A stretch of 64,000 nucleotides of DNA from Gordius sp. MW1 (Eukaryota; Nematomorpha; Gordioida; Gordea; Gordiidae). The position numbers were made by a program, and so were the translations under genes. The stretch is taken from assembly GCA_964036665.1 (NCBI GenBank), contig OZ038527.1:11935835-11999834 (forward strand), read 5' to 3'. Of this stretch, positions 1-11,256 are shown one piece after another. Every line of letters starts with the position of its first letter. Within the stretch, counting starts at the first letter, position 1. Under the pieces are notes generated by a model that was not told the origin of the DNA, made no database searches, and worked only from the letters and a program-made list of their open reading frames with translations.

Positions 1-684
1 GTATCAAACGTGAGTGCTTAATTTTTGAAAACTGCTCTATGCAATCATGATTTCAAAGTAATAGTTTTATTCTGATAAATTTTTCTTTTTATCATGGAAA
101 CAACGTCTAAAAACGACAAATTTCATCGGATGAATACGGTTGAAAGAAAAAAATGTGAGAAATTTTGAGGTAAAAATATTCATTTTTTTCGATTCTATGT
201 GAAAGAGCGTAAAAAAATATATAAAAATAAGCCAATTTGAGAATACTATTATCCTGGATTGACTTCCGAAAAGAGGTTTTAAGCTGCGAGAACTATCATT
301 TTGACAAAAGACAACGTTTTATTGTTGCGATTAGTTTGTTGTATCGTAATGTGAGTGCTTAATTTTTGAAAATTGCTCTATGCGATCATGATTTCAAAGT
401 AATAGTTTTCTGATTCTGATAAATATTTACTTTTTATCATGGAAACAACGTCTGAAAACGACAACTTTCATCGGATGAATACGGTTGAATAAAAAAATGT
501 GAAAAATTTTGAGGTAAAAATATTCATTTTATTCGATTCTATGTGAAAGAGCGTAAAAAAATATATAAAAATAAGCCAATTTGAGAATCCTATTATCCTC
601 GATTGACTTCCGAAAATAGGTTTTAAGTTGCGAGAACTGTCATTTTGACAAAAGACAACGTTTTATTGTTGCGATTAGTTCGTT

Positions 685-993
685 GTATCAAACGAAAGTG
701 CTTAATTTTTGAAAATGCTCTATGCGATCATGATTTCAAAGTAATAGTTTTCTGATTCTGATAAATTTTTACTTTTTATCATGGAAACAACGTCTGAAAA
801 CGACAACTTTCATCGGATGAATACGGTTGAATTAAAAAATGTGAAAAACTTTAAGGTAAAATTCATTTTTTTCGATTCTATGTGAAAGAGCTTGAAAAAA
901 TAAATAAAAGTAAGCCGATTTGAGAATTCTATTATCCTCGATTGACTTCCGAAAAGAGGTTTTAAGCTGCGAGAATGTTGCGATTAGTTTGTT
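685..993 (+). repeat. 309-bp short monomer (30-bp deletion at its end)
   Basis: This A'-type monomer reads GCGAGAATGTTGCG at its end, so the 30 bases from CTATCATTTT to AACGTTTTAT are missing. A further small deletion makes GGTAAAATTC from GGTAAAAATATTC. The same structure recurs at 3111-3419 and 5537-5845. Confidence 0.9.
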
Positions 994-1320
994 GTATCGT
1001 AACGTGAGTGCTTAATTTTTGAAAATTGCTCTATGCGATCATGATTTAAAAGTAATAGTTTTCTGATTCTGATAAATTTTTACTTTTTATCATGGAAACA
1101 ACGTCTGAAAACGACAACTTTCATCGGATGAATACGGTTGAATAAAAAAATGTGAAAAATTTTGAGGTAAAAATATTCATTTTTTTCGATTCTATGTGAA
1201 AGAGCTTAAAAAAATATATAAAAGTAAGCCGATTTGAGAATCCTATTATCCTCGATTGACTTCCGAAAAGAGGTTTTAAGCTGCGAGAACTATCATTTTG
1301 ACAAAAGACAACGTTTTATT

Positions 1321-1347
1321 GTTGCGATTAGTTTGTTGTATCGCAAC
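1321..1347. other. Junction inverted repeat, C-type example (8-bp stem, 11-nt spacer)
   Basis: GTTGCGAT at 1321-1328 and ATCGCAAC at 1340-1347 are perfect reverse complements separated by 11 bases. The structure straddles the monomer junction and recurs at C-type junctions (about 79 in the window). G-type junctions (ATCGTAAC) keep it with one mismatch that would be a G-U pair in RNA. Such short dyads can extrude as cruciforms, and could bind a dimeric protein; either role is inference. Confidence 0.85.
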
Positions 1348-1671
1348 GTGAGTGCTTAATTTTTGAAAATTGCTGTATGCGATCATGATTTCAAAGTAAT
1401 AGTTTTCTGATTCTGATAAATTTTTACTTTTTATCATGTAAACAACGTCTGAAAACGACAACTTTCATCGGATGAATATGGTTGAAAGAAAAAAATGTGA
1501 AAAATTTTGAGGTAAAAATATTTTTTTTTTCCATTCTATGTGAAAGAGCTTGAAAAAATATATAAAAGTAAGTCGATTTGAGAATCCTATTATCCTCGAT
1601 TGACTTCCGAAAAGAGGTTTTAAGTTGCGAGAACTATCATTTCAAAAGACAACGTTTTATTGTTGCGATTA

Positions 1672-1687
1672 GTTTGTTGTATCAAAC
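1672..1687. other. Alternative junction inverted repeat, A-type example (5-bp stem, 6-nt loop)
   Basis: GTTTG at 1672-1676 and CAAAC at 1683-1687 are reverse complements separated by six bases. The A-type start removes the 8-bp stem of C-type junctions but creates this smaller one at the same location. A' junctions, where TTCGTTG precedes GTATCAAACG, lose one pair of it. Confidence 0.75.
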
Positions 1688-1824
1688 GTGAGTGCTTAAT
1701 TTTTGAAAATTGCTCTATGCGATCATGATTTCAAAGTAATAGTTTTCTGATTCTGATAAATTTTTACTTTTTATCATGGAAACAACGTCTGAAAACGACA
1801 ACTTTCATCGGATGAATACGGTTG

Positions 1825-1830
1825 AATAAA
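1825..1830 (+). promoter_or_regulatory. Canonical poly(A) signal AATAAA, representative copy
   Basis: TTGAATAAAA gives a plus-strand AATAAA in one monomer class, whereas the alternative class has TTGAAAGAAAA and lacks it. On the minus strand AATAAA also occurs within CGTTTTATTGTTG (for example at 1315-1320). With the TATA-like motif this could shape satellite transcripts, but in AT-rich DNA it may be fortuitous. Confidence 0.25.
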
Positions 1831-2021
1831 AAAATGTGAAAATTTTTGAGGTAAAAATATTTATTTTTTTCGATTCTATGTGAAAGATCTTGAAAAAATA
1901 TATAAAAGTAAGCCGATTTGAGAATCCTATTATCCTCGATTGACTTCCGAAAAGAGGTTTTAAGTTGCGAGAACTATCATTTTGACAAAAGACAACGTTT
2001 TATTGTTGCGATTAGTTTGTT

Positions 2022-2082
2022 GTATCGTAACGTGAGTATCATTTTGACAAAAGACAACGTTTTTTGTTGCGATTAGTTTGTT
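2022..2082 (+). repeat. 61-bp partial monomer (junction fragment)
   Basis: After CGTGAGT the sequence jumps to ATCATTTTGAC and re-reads the last part of a monomer and the junction before resuming with a normal G-type monomer at 2083. It is a short tandem duplication of the junction region, joining GTGAGT to ATCATTTT, and it carries a two-base shortening (CGTTTTTTG for CGTTTTATTG). It duplicates the junction inverted-repeat region. Confidence 0.9.
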
Positions 2083-3110
2083 GTATCGTAACGTGAGTGC
2101 TTAATTTTTGAAAATTGCTCTATGCGATCATGATTTCAAAGTAATAGTTTTCTGATTCTGATAAATTTTTACTTTTTATCATGGAAACAACGTCTGAAAA
2201 CGACAACTTTCATCGGATGAATACGGTTGAATAAAAAAATGTGAAAAATTTTGAGGTAAAAATATTCATTTTTTTCGATTCTGTGTGAAAGAGCTTGAAA
2301 AAATATATAAAAGTAAGCCGATTTGAGAATCCTATTATCCTCGATTGACTTCCGAAAAGAGGTTTTAAGTTGCGAGAACTATCATTTTGACAAAAGACAA
2401 CGTTTTATTGTTGCGGTTAGTTTGTTGTATCAAACGTGAGTGCTTAATTTTTGAAAACTGCTCTATGCAATCATGATTTCAAAGTAATAGTTTTATTCTG
2501 ATAAATTTTTCTTTTTATCATGGAAACAACGTCTAAAAACGACAAATTTCATCGGATGAATACGGTTGAAAGAAAAAAATGTGAGAAATTTTGAGGTAAA
2601 AATATTCATTTTTTTCGATTCTATGTGAAAGAGCGTAAAAAAATATATAAAAATAAGCCAATTTGAGAATACTATTATCCTGGATTGACTTCCGAAAAGA
2701 GGTTTTAAGCTGCGAGAACTATCATTTTGACAAAAGACAACGTTTTATTGTTGCGATTAGTTTGTTGTATCGTAATGTGAGTGCTTAATTTTTGAAAATT
2801 GCTCTATGCGATCATGATTTCAAAGTAATAGTTTTCTGATTCTGATAAATATTTACTTTTTATCATGGAAACAACGTCTGAAAACGACAACTTTCATCGG
2901 ATGAATACGGTTGAATAAAAAAATGTGAAAAATTTTGAGGTAAAAATATTCATTTTATTCGATTCTATGTGAAAGAGCGTAAAAAAATATATAAAAATAA
3001 GCCAATTTGAGAATCCTATTATCCTCGATTGACTTCCGAAAATAGGTTTTAAGTTGCGAGAACTGTCATTTTGACAAAAGACAACGTTTTATTGTTGCGA
3101 TTAGTTCGTT

Positions 3111-3419
3111 GTATCAAACGAAAGTGCTTAATTTTTGAAAATGCTCTATGCGATCATGATTTCAAAGTAATAGTTTTCTGATTCTGATAAATTTTTACTT
3201 TTTATCATGGAAACAACGTCTGAAAACGACAACTTTCATCGGATGAATACGGTTGAATTAAAAAATGTGAAAAACTTTAAGGTAAAATTCATTTTTTTCG
3301 ATTCTATGTGAAAGAGCTTGAAAAAATAAATAAAAGTAAGCCGATTTGAGAATTCTATTATCCTCGATTGACTTCCGAAAAGAGGTTTTAAGCTGCGAGA
3401 ATGTTGCGATTAGTTTGTT
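3111..3419 (+). repeat. 309-bp short monomer, copy 2
   Basis: It carries the same 30-bp deletion and the same AATAAATAAAAG variant as 685-993, as expected for its place in the second HOR-A unit. Confidence 0.9.
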
Positions 3420-4447
3420 GTATCGTAACGTGAGTGCTTAATTTTTGAAAATTGCTCTATGCGATCATGATTTAAAAGTAATAGTTTTCTGATTCTGATA
3501 AATTTTTACTTTTTATCATGGAAACAACGTCTGAAAACGACAACTTTCATCGGATGAATACGGTTGAATAAAAAAATGTGAAAAATTTTGAGGTAAAAAT
3601 ATTCATTTTTTTCGATTCTATGTGAAAGAGCTTAAAAAAATATATAAAAGTAAGCCGATTTGAGAATCCTATTATCCTCGATTGACTTCCGAAAAGAGGT
3701 TTTAAGCTGCGAGAACTATCATTTTGACAAAAGACAACGTTTTATTGTTGCGATTAGTTTGTTGTATCGCAACGTGAGTGCTTAATTTTTGAAAATTGCT
3801 GTATGCGATCATGATTTCAAAGTAATAGTTTTCTGATTCTGATAAATTTTTACTTTTTATCATGTAAACAACGTCTGAAAACGACAACTTTCATCGGATG
3901 AATATGGTTGAAAGAAAAAAATGTGAAAAATTTTGAGGTAAAAATATTTTTTTTTTCCATTCTATGTGAAAGAGCTTGAAAAAATATATAAAAGTAAGTC
4001 GATTTGAGAATCCTATTATCCTCGATTGACTTCCGAAAAGAGGTTTTAAGTTGCGAGAACTATCATTTCAAAAGACAACGTTTTATTGTTGCGATTAGTT
4101 TGTTGTATCAAACGTGAGTGCTTAATTTTTGAAAATTGCTCTATGCGATCATGATTTCAAAGTAATAGTTTTCTGATTCTGATAAATTTTTACTTTTTAT
4201 CATGGAAACAACGTCTGAAAACGACAACTTTCATCGGATGAATACGGTTGAATAAAAAAATGTGAAAATTTTTGAGGTAAAAATATTTATTTTTTTCGAT
4301 TCTATGTGAAAGATCTTGAAAAAATATATAAAAGTAAGCCGATTTGAGAATCCTATTATCCTCGATTGACTTCCGAAAAGAGGTTTTAAGTTGCGAGAAC
4401 TATCATTTTGACAAAAGACAACGTTTTATTGTTGCGATTAGTTTGTT

Positions 4448-4508
4448 GTATCGTAACGTGAGTATCATTTTGACAAAAGACAACGTTTTTTGTTGCGATT
4501 AGTTTGTT
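4448..4508 (+). repeat. 61-bp partial monomer, second copy
   Basis: This is the same junction fragment as at 2022-2082, carried along in HOR-A copy 2 with the same CGTTTTTTG shortening. This shows the fragment arose before that copy was made. Confidence 0.9.
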
Positions 4509-4852
4509 GTATCGTAACGTGAGTGCTTAATTTTTGAAAATTGCTCTATGCGATCATGATTTCAAAGTAATAGTTTTCTGATTCTGATAAATTTTTACTT
4601 TTTATCATGGAAACAACGTCTGAAAACGACAACTTTCATCGGATGAATACGGTTGAATAAAAAAATGTGAAAAATTTTGAGGTAAAAATATTCATTTTTT
4701 TCGATTCTGTGTGAAAGAGCTTGAAAAAATATATAAAAGTAAGCCGATTTGAGAATCCTATTATCCTCGATTGACTTCCGAAAAGAGGTTTTAAGTTGCG
4801 AGAACTATCATTTTGACAAAAGACAACGTTTTATTGTTGCGGTTAGTTTGTT

Positions 4853-6529
4853 GTATCAAACGTGAGTGCTTAATTTTTGAAAACTGCTCTATGCAATCAT
4901 GATTTCAAAGTAATAGTTTTATTCTGATAAATTTTTCTTTTTATCATGGAAACAACGTCTAAAAACGACAAATTTCATCGGATGAATACGGTTGAAAGAA
5001 AAAAATGTGAGAAATTTTGAGGTAAAAATATTCATTTTTTTCGATTCTATGTGAAAGAGCGTAAAAAAATATATAAAAATAAGCCAATTTGAGAATACTA
5101 TTATCCTGGATTGACTTCCGAAAAGAGGTTTTAAGCTGCGAGAACTATCATTTTGACAAAAGACAACGTTTTATTGTTGCGATTAGTTTGTTGTATCGTA
5201 ATGTGAGTGCTTAATTTTTGAAAATTGCTCTATGCGATCATGATTTCAAAGTAATAGTTTTCTGATTCTGATAAATTTTTACTTTTTATCATGGAAACAA
5301 CGTCTGAAAACGACAACTTTCATCGGATGAATACGGTTGAATAAAAAAATGTGAAAAATTTTGAGGTAAAAATATTCATTTTATTCGATTCTATGTGAAA
5401 GAGCGTAAAAAAATATATAAAAATAAGCCAATTTGAGAATCCTATTATCCTCGATTGACTTCCGAAAATAGGTTTTAAGTTGCGAGAACTGTCATTTTGA
5501 CAAAAGACAACGTTTTATTGTTGCGATTAGTTCGTTGTATCAAACGAAAGTGCTTAATTTTTGAAAATGCTCTATGCGATCATGATTTCAAAGTAATAGT
5601 TTTCTGATTCTGATAAATTTTTACTTTTTATCATGGAAACAACGTCTGAAAACGACAACTTTCATCGGATGAATACGGTTGAATTAAAAAATGTGAAAAA
5701 CTTTAAGGTAAAATTCATTTTTTTTGATTCTATGTGAAAGAGCTTGAAAAAATATATAAAAGTAAGCCGATTTGAGAATTCTATTATCCTCGATTGACTT
5801 CCGAAAAGAGGTTTTAAGCTGCGAGAATGTTGCGATTAGTTTGTTGTATCGTAACGTGAGTGCTTAATTTTTGAAAATTGCTCTATGCGATCATGATTTA
5901 AAAGTAATAGTTTTCTGATTCTGATAAATTTTTACTTTTTATCATGGAAACAACGTCTGAAAACGACAACTTTCATCGGATGAATACGGTTGAATAAAAA
6001 AATGTGAAAAATTTTGAGGTAAAAATATTCATTTTTTTCGATTCTATGTGAAAGAGCTTAAAAAAATATATAAAAGTAAGCCGATTTGAGAATCCTATTA
6101 TCCTCGATTGACTTCCGAAAAGAGGTTTTAAGCTGCGAGAACTATCATTTTGACAAAAGACAACGTTTTATTGTTGCGATTAGTTTGTTGTATCGCAACG
6201 TGAGTGCTTAATTTTTGAAAATTGCTGTATGCGATCATGATTTCAAAGTAATAGTTTTCTGATTCTGATAAATTTTTACTTTTTATCATGTAAACAACGT
6301 CTGAAAACGACAACTTTCATCGGATGAATATGGTTGAAAGAAAAAAATGTGAAAAATTTTGAGGTAAAAATATTTTTTTTTCCATTCTATGTGAAAGAGC
6401 TTGAAAAAATATATAAAAGTAAGCCGATTTGAGAATCCTATTATCCTCGATTGACTTCCGAAAAGAGGTTTTAAGTTGCGAGAACTATCATTTCAAAAGA
6501 CAACGTTTTATTGTTGCGATTAGTTTGTT
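4853..6529 (+). repeat. HOR-A copy 3, truncated
   Basis: This copy repeats the first five monomers at the same 2,426-bp offset but is more diverged. It has ATAAATTTTT instead of ATAAATATTT in the second monomer, ATATATAAAAG instead of ATAAATAAAAG in the third, and GTAAGCCGA instead of GTAAGTCGA in the fifth. The following monomer (6530-6872) begins like the sixth HOR-A monomer but switches at about 6670-6770 to the GAGCGTA haplotype. The copy therefore breaks there and lacks the 61-bp fragment. Confidence 0.88.
5537..5845 (+). repeat. 309-bp short monomer, copy 3
   Basis: It carries the same 30-bp deletion, but has ATATATAAAAG at the TATA-like site and CATTTTTTTTGATTC where the other two copies have CATTTTTTTCGATTC. 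It is a slightly diverged third copy. Confidence 0.88.
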
Positions 6530-7555
6530 GTATCAAACGTGAGTGCTTAATTTTTGAAAATTGCTCTATGCGATCATGATTTCAAAGTAATAGTTTTCTG
6601 ATTCTGATAAATTTTTACTTTTTATCATGGAAACAACGTCTGAAAACGACAACTTTCATCGGATGAATACGGTTGAATAAAACAATGTGAAAAATTTTGA
6701 GGTAAAAATATTCATTTTTTTCGATTCTATGTGAAAGAGCGTAAAAAAATATATAAAAATAAGCCAATTTGAGAATCCTATTATCCTCGATTGACTTCCG
6801 AAAAGAGGTTTTAAGCTGCGAGAGCTATCATTTTGACAAAAGACAACGTTTTATTGTTGCGATTAGTTCGTTGTATCAAACGAAAGTGCTTAATTTTTGA
6901 AAATGCTCTATGCGATCATGATTTCAAAGTAATAGTTTTCTGATTCTGATAAATTTTTACTTTTTATCATGGAAACAACGTCTGAAAACGACAACTTTCA
7001 TCGGATGAATACGGTTGAATTAAAAAATGTGAAAAACTTTAAGGTAAAATTCATTTTTTTCGATTCTATGTGAAAGAGCTTGAAAAAATATATAAAAGTA
7101 AGCCGATTTGAGAATCCTATTATCCTCGATTGACTTCCGAAAAGAGGTTTTAAGCTGCGAGAACTATCATTTTGACAAAAGACAACGTTTTATTGTTGCG
7201 ATTAGTTTGTTGTATCGCAACGTGAGTGCTTAATTTTTGAAAATTGCTCTATGCGATCATTATTTCAAAGTAATAGTTTTCTGATTCTGATAAATTTTTA
7301 CTTTTTATCATGGAAACAACGTCTGAAAACGACAACTTTCATCGGATGAATACGGTTGAATAAAAAAATGTGAAAAACTTTGAGGTAAAAATATTCATTT
7401 TTTTCGATTCTATGTGAAAGAGCGTAAAAAAATATATAAAAATAAGCCAATTTGAGAATCCTATTATCCTCGATTGACTTCCGAAAAGAGGTTTTAAGCT
7501 GCGAGAGCTATCATTTTGACAAAAGACAACGTTTTATTGTTGCGATTAGTTTGTT

Positions 7556-7869
7556 GTATCGCAACGTGAGTGCTTAATTTTTGAAAATTGCTCTATGCGA
7601 TCATTATTTCAAAGTAATAGTTTTCTGATTCTGATAAATTTTTACTTTTTATCATGGAAACAACGTCTGAAAACGACAACTTTCATCGGATGAATAAGGT
7701 TGAATAAAAAAATGTGAAAAACTTTGAGGTAAAAATATTCATTTTTTTCGATTCTATGTGAAAGAGCTTGAAAAAATATATAAAAGTAAGCCGATTTGAG
7801 AATCCTATTATCCTCGATTGACTTCCGAAAAGAGGTTTTAAGCTGCGAGAATGTTGCGATTACTTTGTT
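7556..7869 (+). repeat. 314-bp short monomer with 30-bp end deletion
   Basis: It has the same GCGAGAATGTTGCG deletion junction as the 309-bp monomers of HOR-A, but here in a C-type monomer with an otherwise full-length body and the private variant GATTACTTTG after the deletion. It indicates exchange of the deleted end between HOR-A and HOR-B. Confidence 0.88.
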
Positions 7870-8213
7870 GTATCGTAACGTGAGTGCTTAATTTTTGAAA
7901 ATTGCTCTATGCGATCATGATTTAAAAGTAATAGTTTTCTGATTCTGATAAATTTTTACTTTTTATCATGGAAACAACATCTGAAAACGACAACTTTCAT
8001 CGGATGAATACGGTTGAATAAAAAAATGTGAAAAATTTTGAGGTAAAAATATTCATTTTTTTCGATTCTATGTGAAAGAGCTTGAAAAAATATATAAAAG
8101 TAAGCCGATTTGAGAATCCTATTATCCTCGATTGACTTCCGAAAAGAGGTTTTAAGCTGCGAGAACTATCATTTTGACAAAAGACAACGTTTTATTGTTG
8201 CGATTAGTTTGTT

Positions 8214-8546
8214 GTATCGCAACGTGAGTGCTTAATTTTTGAAAATTGCTCTATGCGATCATGATTTCAAAGTAATAGTTTTCTGATTCTGATAAATTTT
8301 TACTTTTTATCATGGAAACAACGTCTGAAAACGACAACTTTCATCGGATGAATATGGTTGAAAGAAAAAAATGTGAAAAATTTTGAGGTAATTTTTTTCC
8401 ATTCTATGTGAAAGAGCTTGAAAAAATATATAAAAGTAAGCCGATTTGAGAATCCTATTATCCTCGATTGACTTCCGAAAAGAGGTTTTAAGTTGCGAGA
8501 ACTATCATTTCAAAAGACAACGTTTTATTGTTGCGATTAGTTTGTT
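8214..8546 (+). repeat. 333-bp monomer lacking part of the A/T tract
   Basis: GAGGTAATTTTTTTCCATTC replaces the usual longer run of GAGGTAAAAATATT followed by T-rich sequence, removing about 11 bases. The same change is in 12284-12616 and in the 335-bp monomer at 52354. Confidence 0.88.
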
Positions 8547-8889
8547 GTATCAAACGTGAGTGCTTAATTTTTGAAAATTGCTCTATGCGATCATGATTTC
8601 AAAGTAACAGTTTTCTGATTCTGATAAATTTTTACTTTTTATCATGGAAATAACGTCTGAAAACGACAACTTTCATCGGATGAATACGGTTGAATAAAAA
8701 AATGTGAAAAATTTTGAGGTAAAAATATTCATTTTTTTCGATTCTATGTGAAAGAGCGTAAAAAAATATATAAAAATAAGCCAATTTGAGAATCCTATTA
8801 TCCTCGATTGACTTCCGAAAATAGGTTTTAAGTTGCGAGAACTATCCTTTTGACAAAAGACAACGTTTTATTGTTGCGATTAGTTCGTT

Positions 8890-11256
8890 GTATCAAACGA
8901 AAGTGCTTAATTTTTGAAAATGCTCTATGCGATCATGATTTCAAAGTAATAGTTTTCTGATTCTGATAAATTTTTACTTTTTATCATGGAAACAACGTCT
9001 GAAAACGACAACTTTCATCGGATGAATATGGTTGAATTAAAAAATGTGAAAAACTTTAAAGTAAAATTCATTTTTTTCGATTCTATGTGAAAGAGCTTGA
9101 AAAAATATATAAAAGTAAGCCGATTTGAGAATCCTATTATCCTCGATTGACTTCCGAAAAGAGGTTTTAAGCTGCGAGAACTATCATTTTGACAAAAGAC
9201 AACGTTTTATTGTTGCGATTAGTTTGTTGTATCGCAACGTGAGTGCTTAATTTTTGAAAATTGCTCTATGCGATCATTATTTCAAAGTAATAGTTTTCTG
9301 ATTCTGATAAATTTTTACTTTTTATCATGGAAACAACGTCTGAAAACGACAACTTTCATCGGATGAATACGGTTGAATAAAAAAATGTGAAAAACTTTGA
9401 GGTAAAAATATTCATTTTTTTCGATTCTATGTGAAAGAGCGTAAAAAAATATATAAAAATAAGCCAATTTGAGAATCCTATTATCCTCGATTGACTTCCG
9501 AAAAGAGGTTTTAAGCTGCGAGAGCTATCATTTTGACAAAAGACAACGTTTTATTGTTGCGATTAGTTTGTTGTATCGCAACGTGAGTGCTTAATTTTTG
9601 AAAATTGCTCTATGCGATCATTATTTCAAAGTAATAGTTTTCTGATTCTGATAAATTTTTACTTTTTATCATGGAAACAACGTCTGAAAACGACAACTTT
9701 CATCCCATGAATAAGGTTGAATAAAAAAATGTGAAAAACTTTGAGGTAAAAATATTCATTTTTTTCGATTCTATGTGAAAGAGCTTGAAAAAATATATAA
9801 AAGTAAGGCGATTTGAGAATCCTATTATCCTCGATTGACTTCCGAAAAGAGGTTTTAAGCTGCGAGAATGTTGCGATTAGTTTGTTGTATCGTAACGTGA
9901 GTGCTTAATTTTTGAAAATTGCTCTATGCGATCATGATTTAAAAGTAATAGTTTTCTGATTCTGATAAATTTTTACTTTTTATCATGAAACAATGTCTGA
10001 AAACGACAACTTTCATCGGATGAATACGGTTGAATAAAAAAATGTGAAAAATTTTGAGGTAAAAATATTCATTTTTTTCGATTCTATGTGAAAGAGCTTG
10101 AAAAAATATATAAAAGTAAGCCGATTTGAGAATCCTATTATCCTCGATTGACTTCCGAAAAGAGGTTTTAAGCTGCGAGAACTATCATTTTGACAAAAGA
10201 CAACGTTTTATTGTTGCGATTAGTTTGTTGTATCGCAACGTGAGTGCTTAATTTTTGAAAATTGCTCTATGCGATCATGATTTCAAAGTAATAGTTTTCT
10301 GATTCTGATAAATTTTTACTTTTTATCATGGAAACAACGTCTGAAAACGACAACTTTCATCGGATGAATATGGTTGAAAGAAAAAAATGTGAAAAATTTT
10401 GAGGTAAAAATATTTATTTTTTTCCATTCTATGTGAAAGAGCTTGAAAAAATATATAAAAGTAAGCCGATTTGAGAATCCTATTATCCTCGATTGACTTC
10501 CGAAAAGAGGTTTTAAGTTGCGAGAACTATCATTTCAAAAGACAACGTTTTATTGTTGCGATTAGTTTGTTGTATCAAACGTGAGTGCTTAATTTTTGAA
10601 AATTGCTCTATGCGATCATGATTTCAAAGTAATAGTTTTCTGATTCTGATAAATTTTTACTTTTTATCATGGAAACAATGTCTGAAAACGACAACTTTCA
10701 TCGGATGAATATGGTTGAAAGAAAAAAATGTGAAAAATTTTGAGGTAAAAATATTCATTTTTTTCGAATCTATGTGAAAGAGCGTAAAAAAATATCTAAA
10801 AATAAGCCAATTTGATACTATTATTCTGGATTGACTTCCGAAAAGAGGTTTTAAGCTGCGAGAACTATCATTTTGACAAAAGACAACGTTTTATTGTTGC
10901 GATTAGTTTGTTGTATCGTAACGTGAGTGCTTAATTTTTGAAAATTGCTCTATGCGATCATGATTTCAAAGTAATAGTTTTCTGATTCTGATAAATTTTT
11001 ACTTTTTATCATGGAAACAACGTCTGAAAACGACAACTTTCATCGGATGAATACGGTTGAATAAAAAAATGTGAAAAATTTTGAGGTAAAAATATTCATT
11101 TTTTTCGATTCTATGTGAAAGAGCGTAAAAAAATATATAAAAATAAGCCAATTTGAGAATCCTATTATCCTCGATTGACTTCCGAAAATAGGTTTTAAGT
11201 TGCGAGAACTATCATTTTGACAAAAGACAACGTTTTATTGTTGCGATTAGTTCGTT
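8890..11256 (+). repeat. HOR-B copy 2 (2,367 bp, extra monomer)
   Basis: It consists of seven monomers of 339, 344, 314, 343, 342, 341 and 344 bp. Compared with copy 1 it has a full-length T-tract region in the fifth monomer. It also has an additional G-type monomer at 10913 carrying GAAAATAGG, the variant that precedes A' monomers in HOR-A as well. Confidence 0.83.
9573..9886 (+). repeat. 314-bp short monomer, second copy
   Basis: It has the same 30-bp end deletion as 7556-7869. It also shows TTTCATCCCATGAAT instead of TTTCATCGGATGAAT. Two adjacent G to C changes destroy the perfect 13-bp inverted repeat found in nearly all other monomers. Confidence 0.88.

Larger units (their letters stand above)
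1..2426 (+). repeat. HOR-A copy 1 (2,426 bp)
   Basis: This is the first complete unit: seven monomers plus one 61-bp partial monomer. The junction-type order is A, G, A', G, C, A, G-fragment, G, where A' is an A-type start followed by AAAGTGC. Private markers include TTTTATTCTG in the first monomer, ATAAATATTTAC in the second, AATAAATAAAAG in the third, CTGTATGCG in the fifth and AGATCTTG in the sixth. All of these recur exactly 2,426 bp downstream. Confidence 0.93.
2427..4852 (+). repeat. HOR-A copy 2 (2,426 bp), apparently identical to copy 1
   Basis: Every private marker of copy 1 recurs at an offset of exactly 2,426 bp, including the 61-bp fragment and the 30-bp deletion monomer. I found no difference on reading the two copies side by side. 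This implies very recent duplication, homogenisation, or an assembly duplication. Confidence 0.92.
1..6529 (+). repeat. Block 1: HOR-A array (2,426-bp higher-order repeat)
   Basis: This block holds two complete copies and one partial copy of a 2,426-bp higher-order unit. Monomer starts are 1, 341, 685, 994, 1338, 1679, 2022 (61-bp fragment), 2083; then 2427, 2767, 3111, 3420, 3764, 4105, 4448 (fragment), 4509; then 4853, 5193, 5537, 5846, 6190. Within a unit the segment lengths are 340, 344, 309, 344, 341, 343, 61 and 344 bp. Position 1 lies at a unit boundary only because I defined the phase there. The third copy stops matching within the monomer that begins at 6530. Confidence 0.93.
6873..8889 (+). 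repeat. HOR-B copy 1 (2,017 bp)
   Basis: It consists of six monomers of 339, 344, 314, 344, 333 and 343 bp with junction types A', C, C, G, C, A. It contains a 314-bp monomer with the 30-bp end deletion and a 333-bp monomer with a shortened T-tract region. Confidence 0.85.

Noticed and set aside
1276..1461. Recurrent minus-strand open frames of about 60-74 codons, present in many monomers (for example 1276-1461, 13432-13656, 27912-28097, 62570-62755)
   Set aside because: They start with TTG rather than ATG, lie wholly inside the satellite monomer, are copied only because the monomer is copied, and show no domain, signal or ribosome-binding context. Their coding content is explained by repeat homogenisation.
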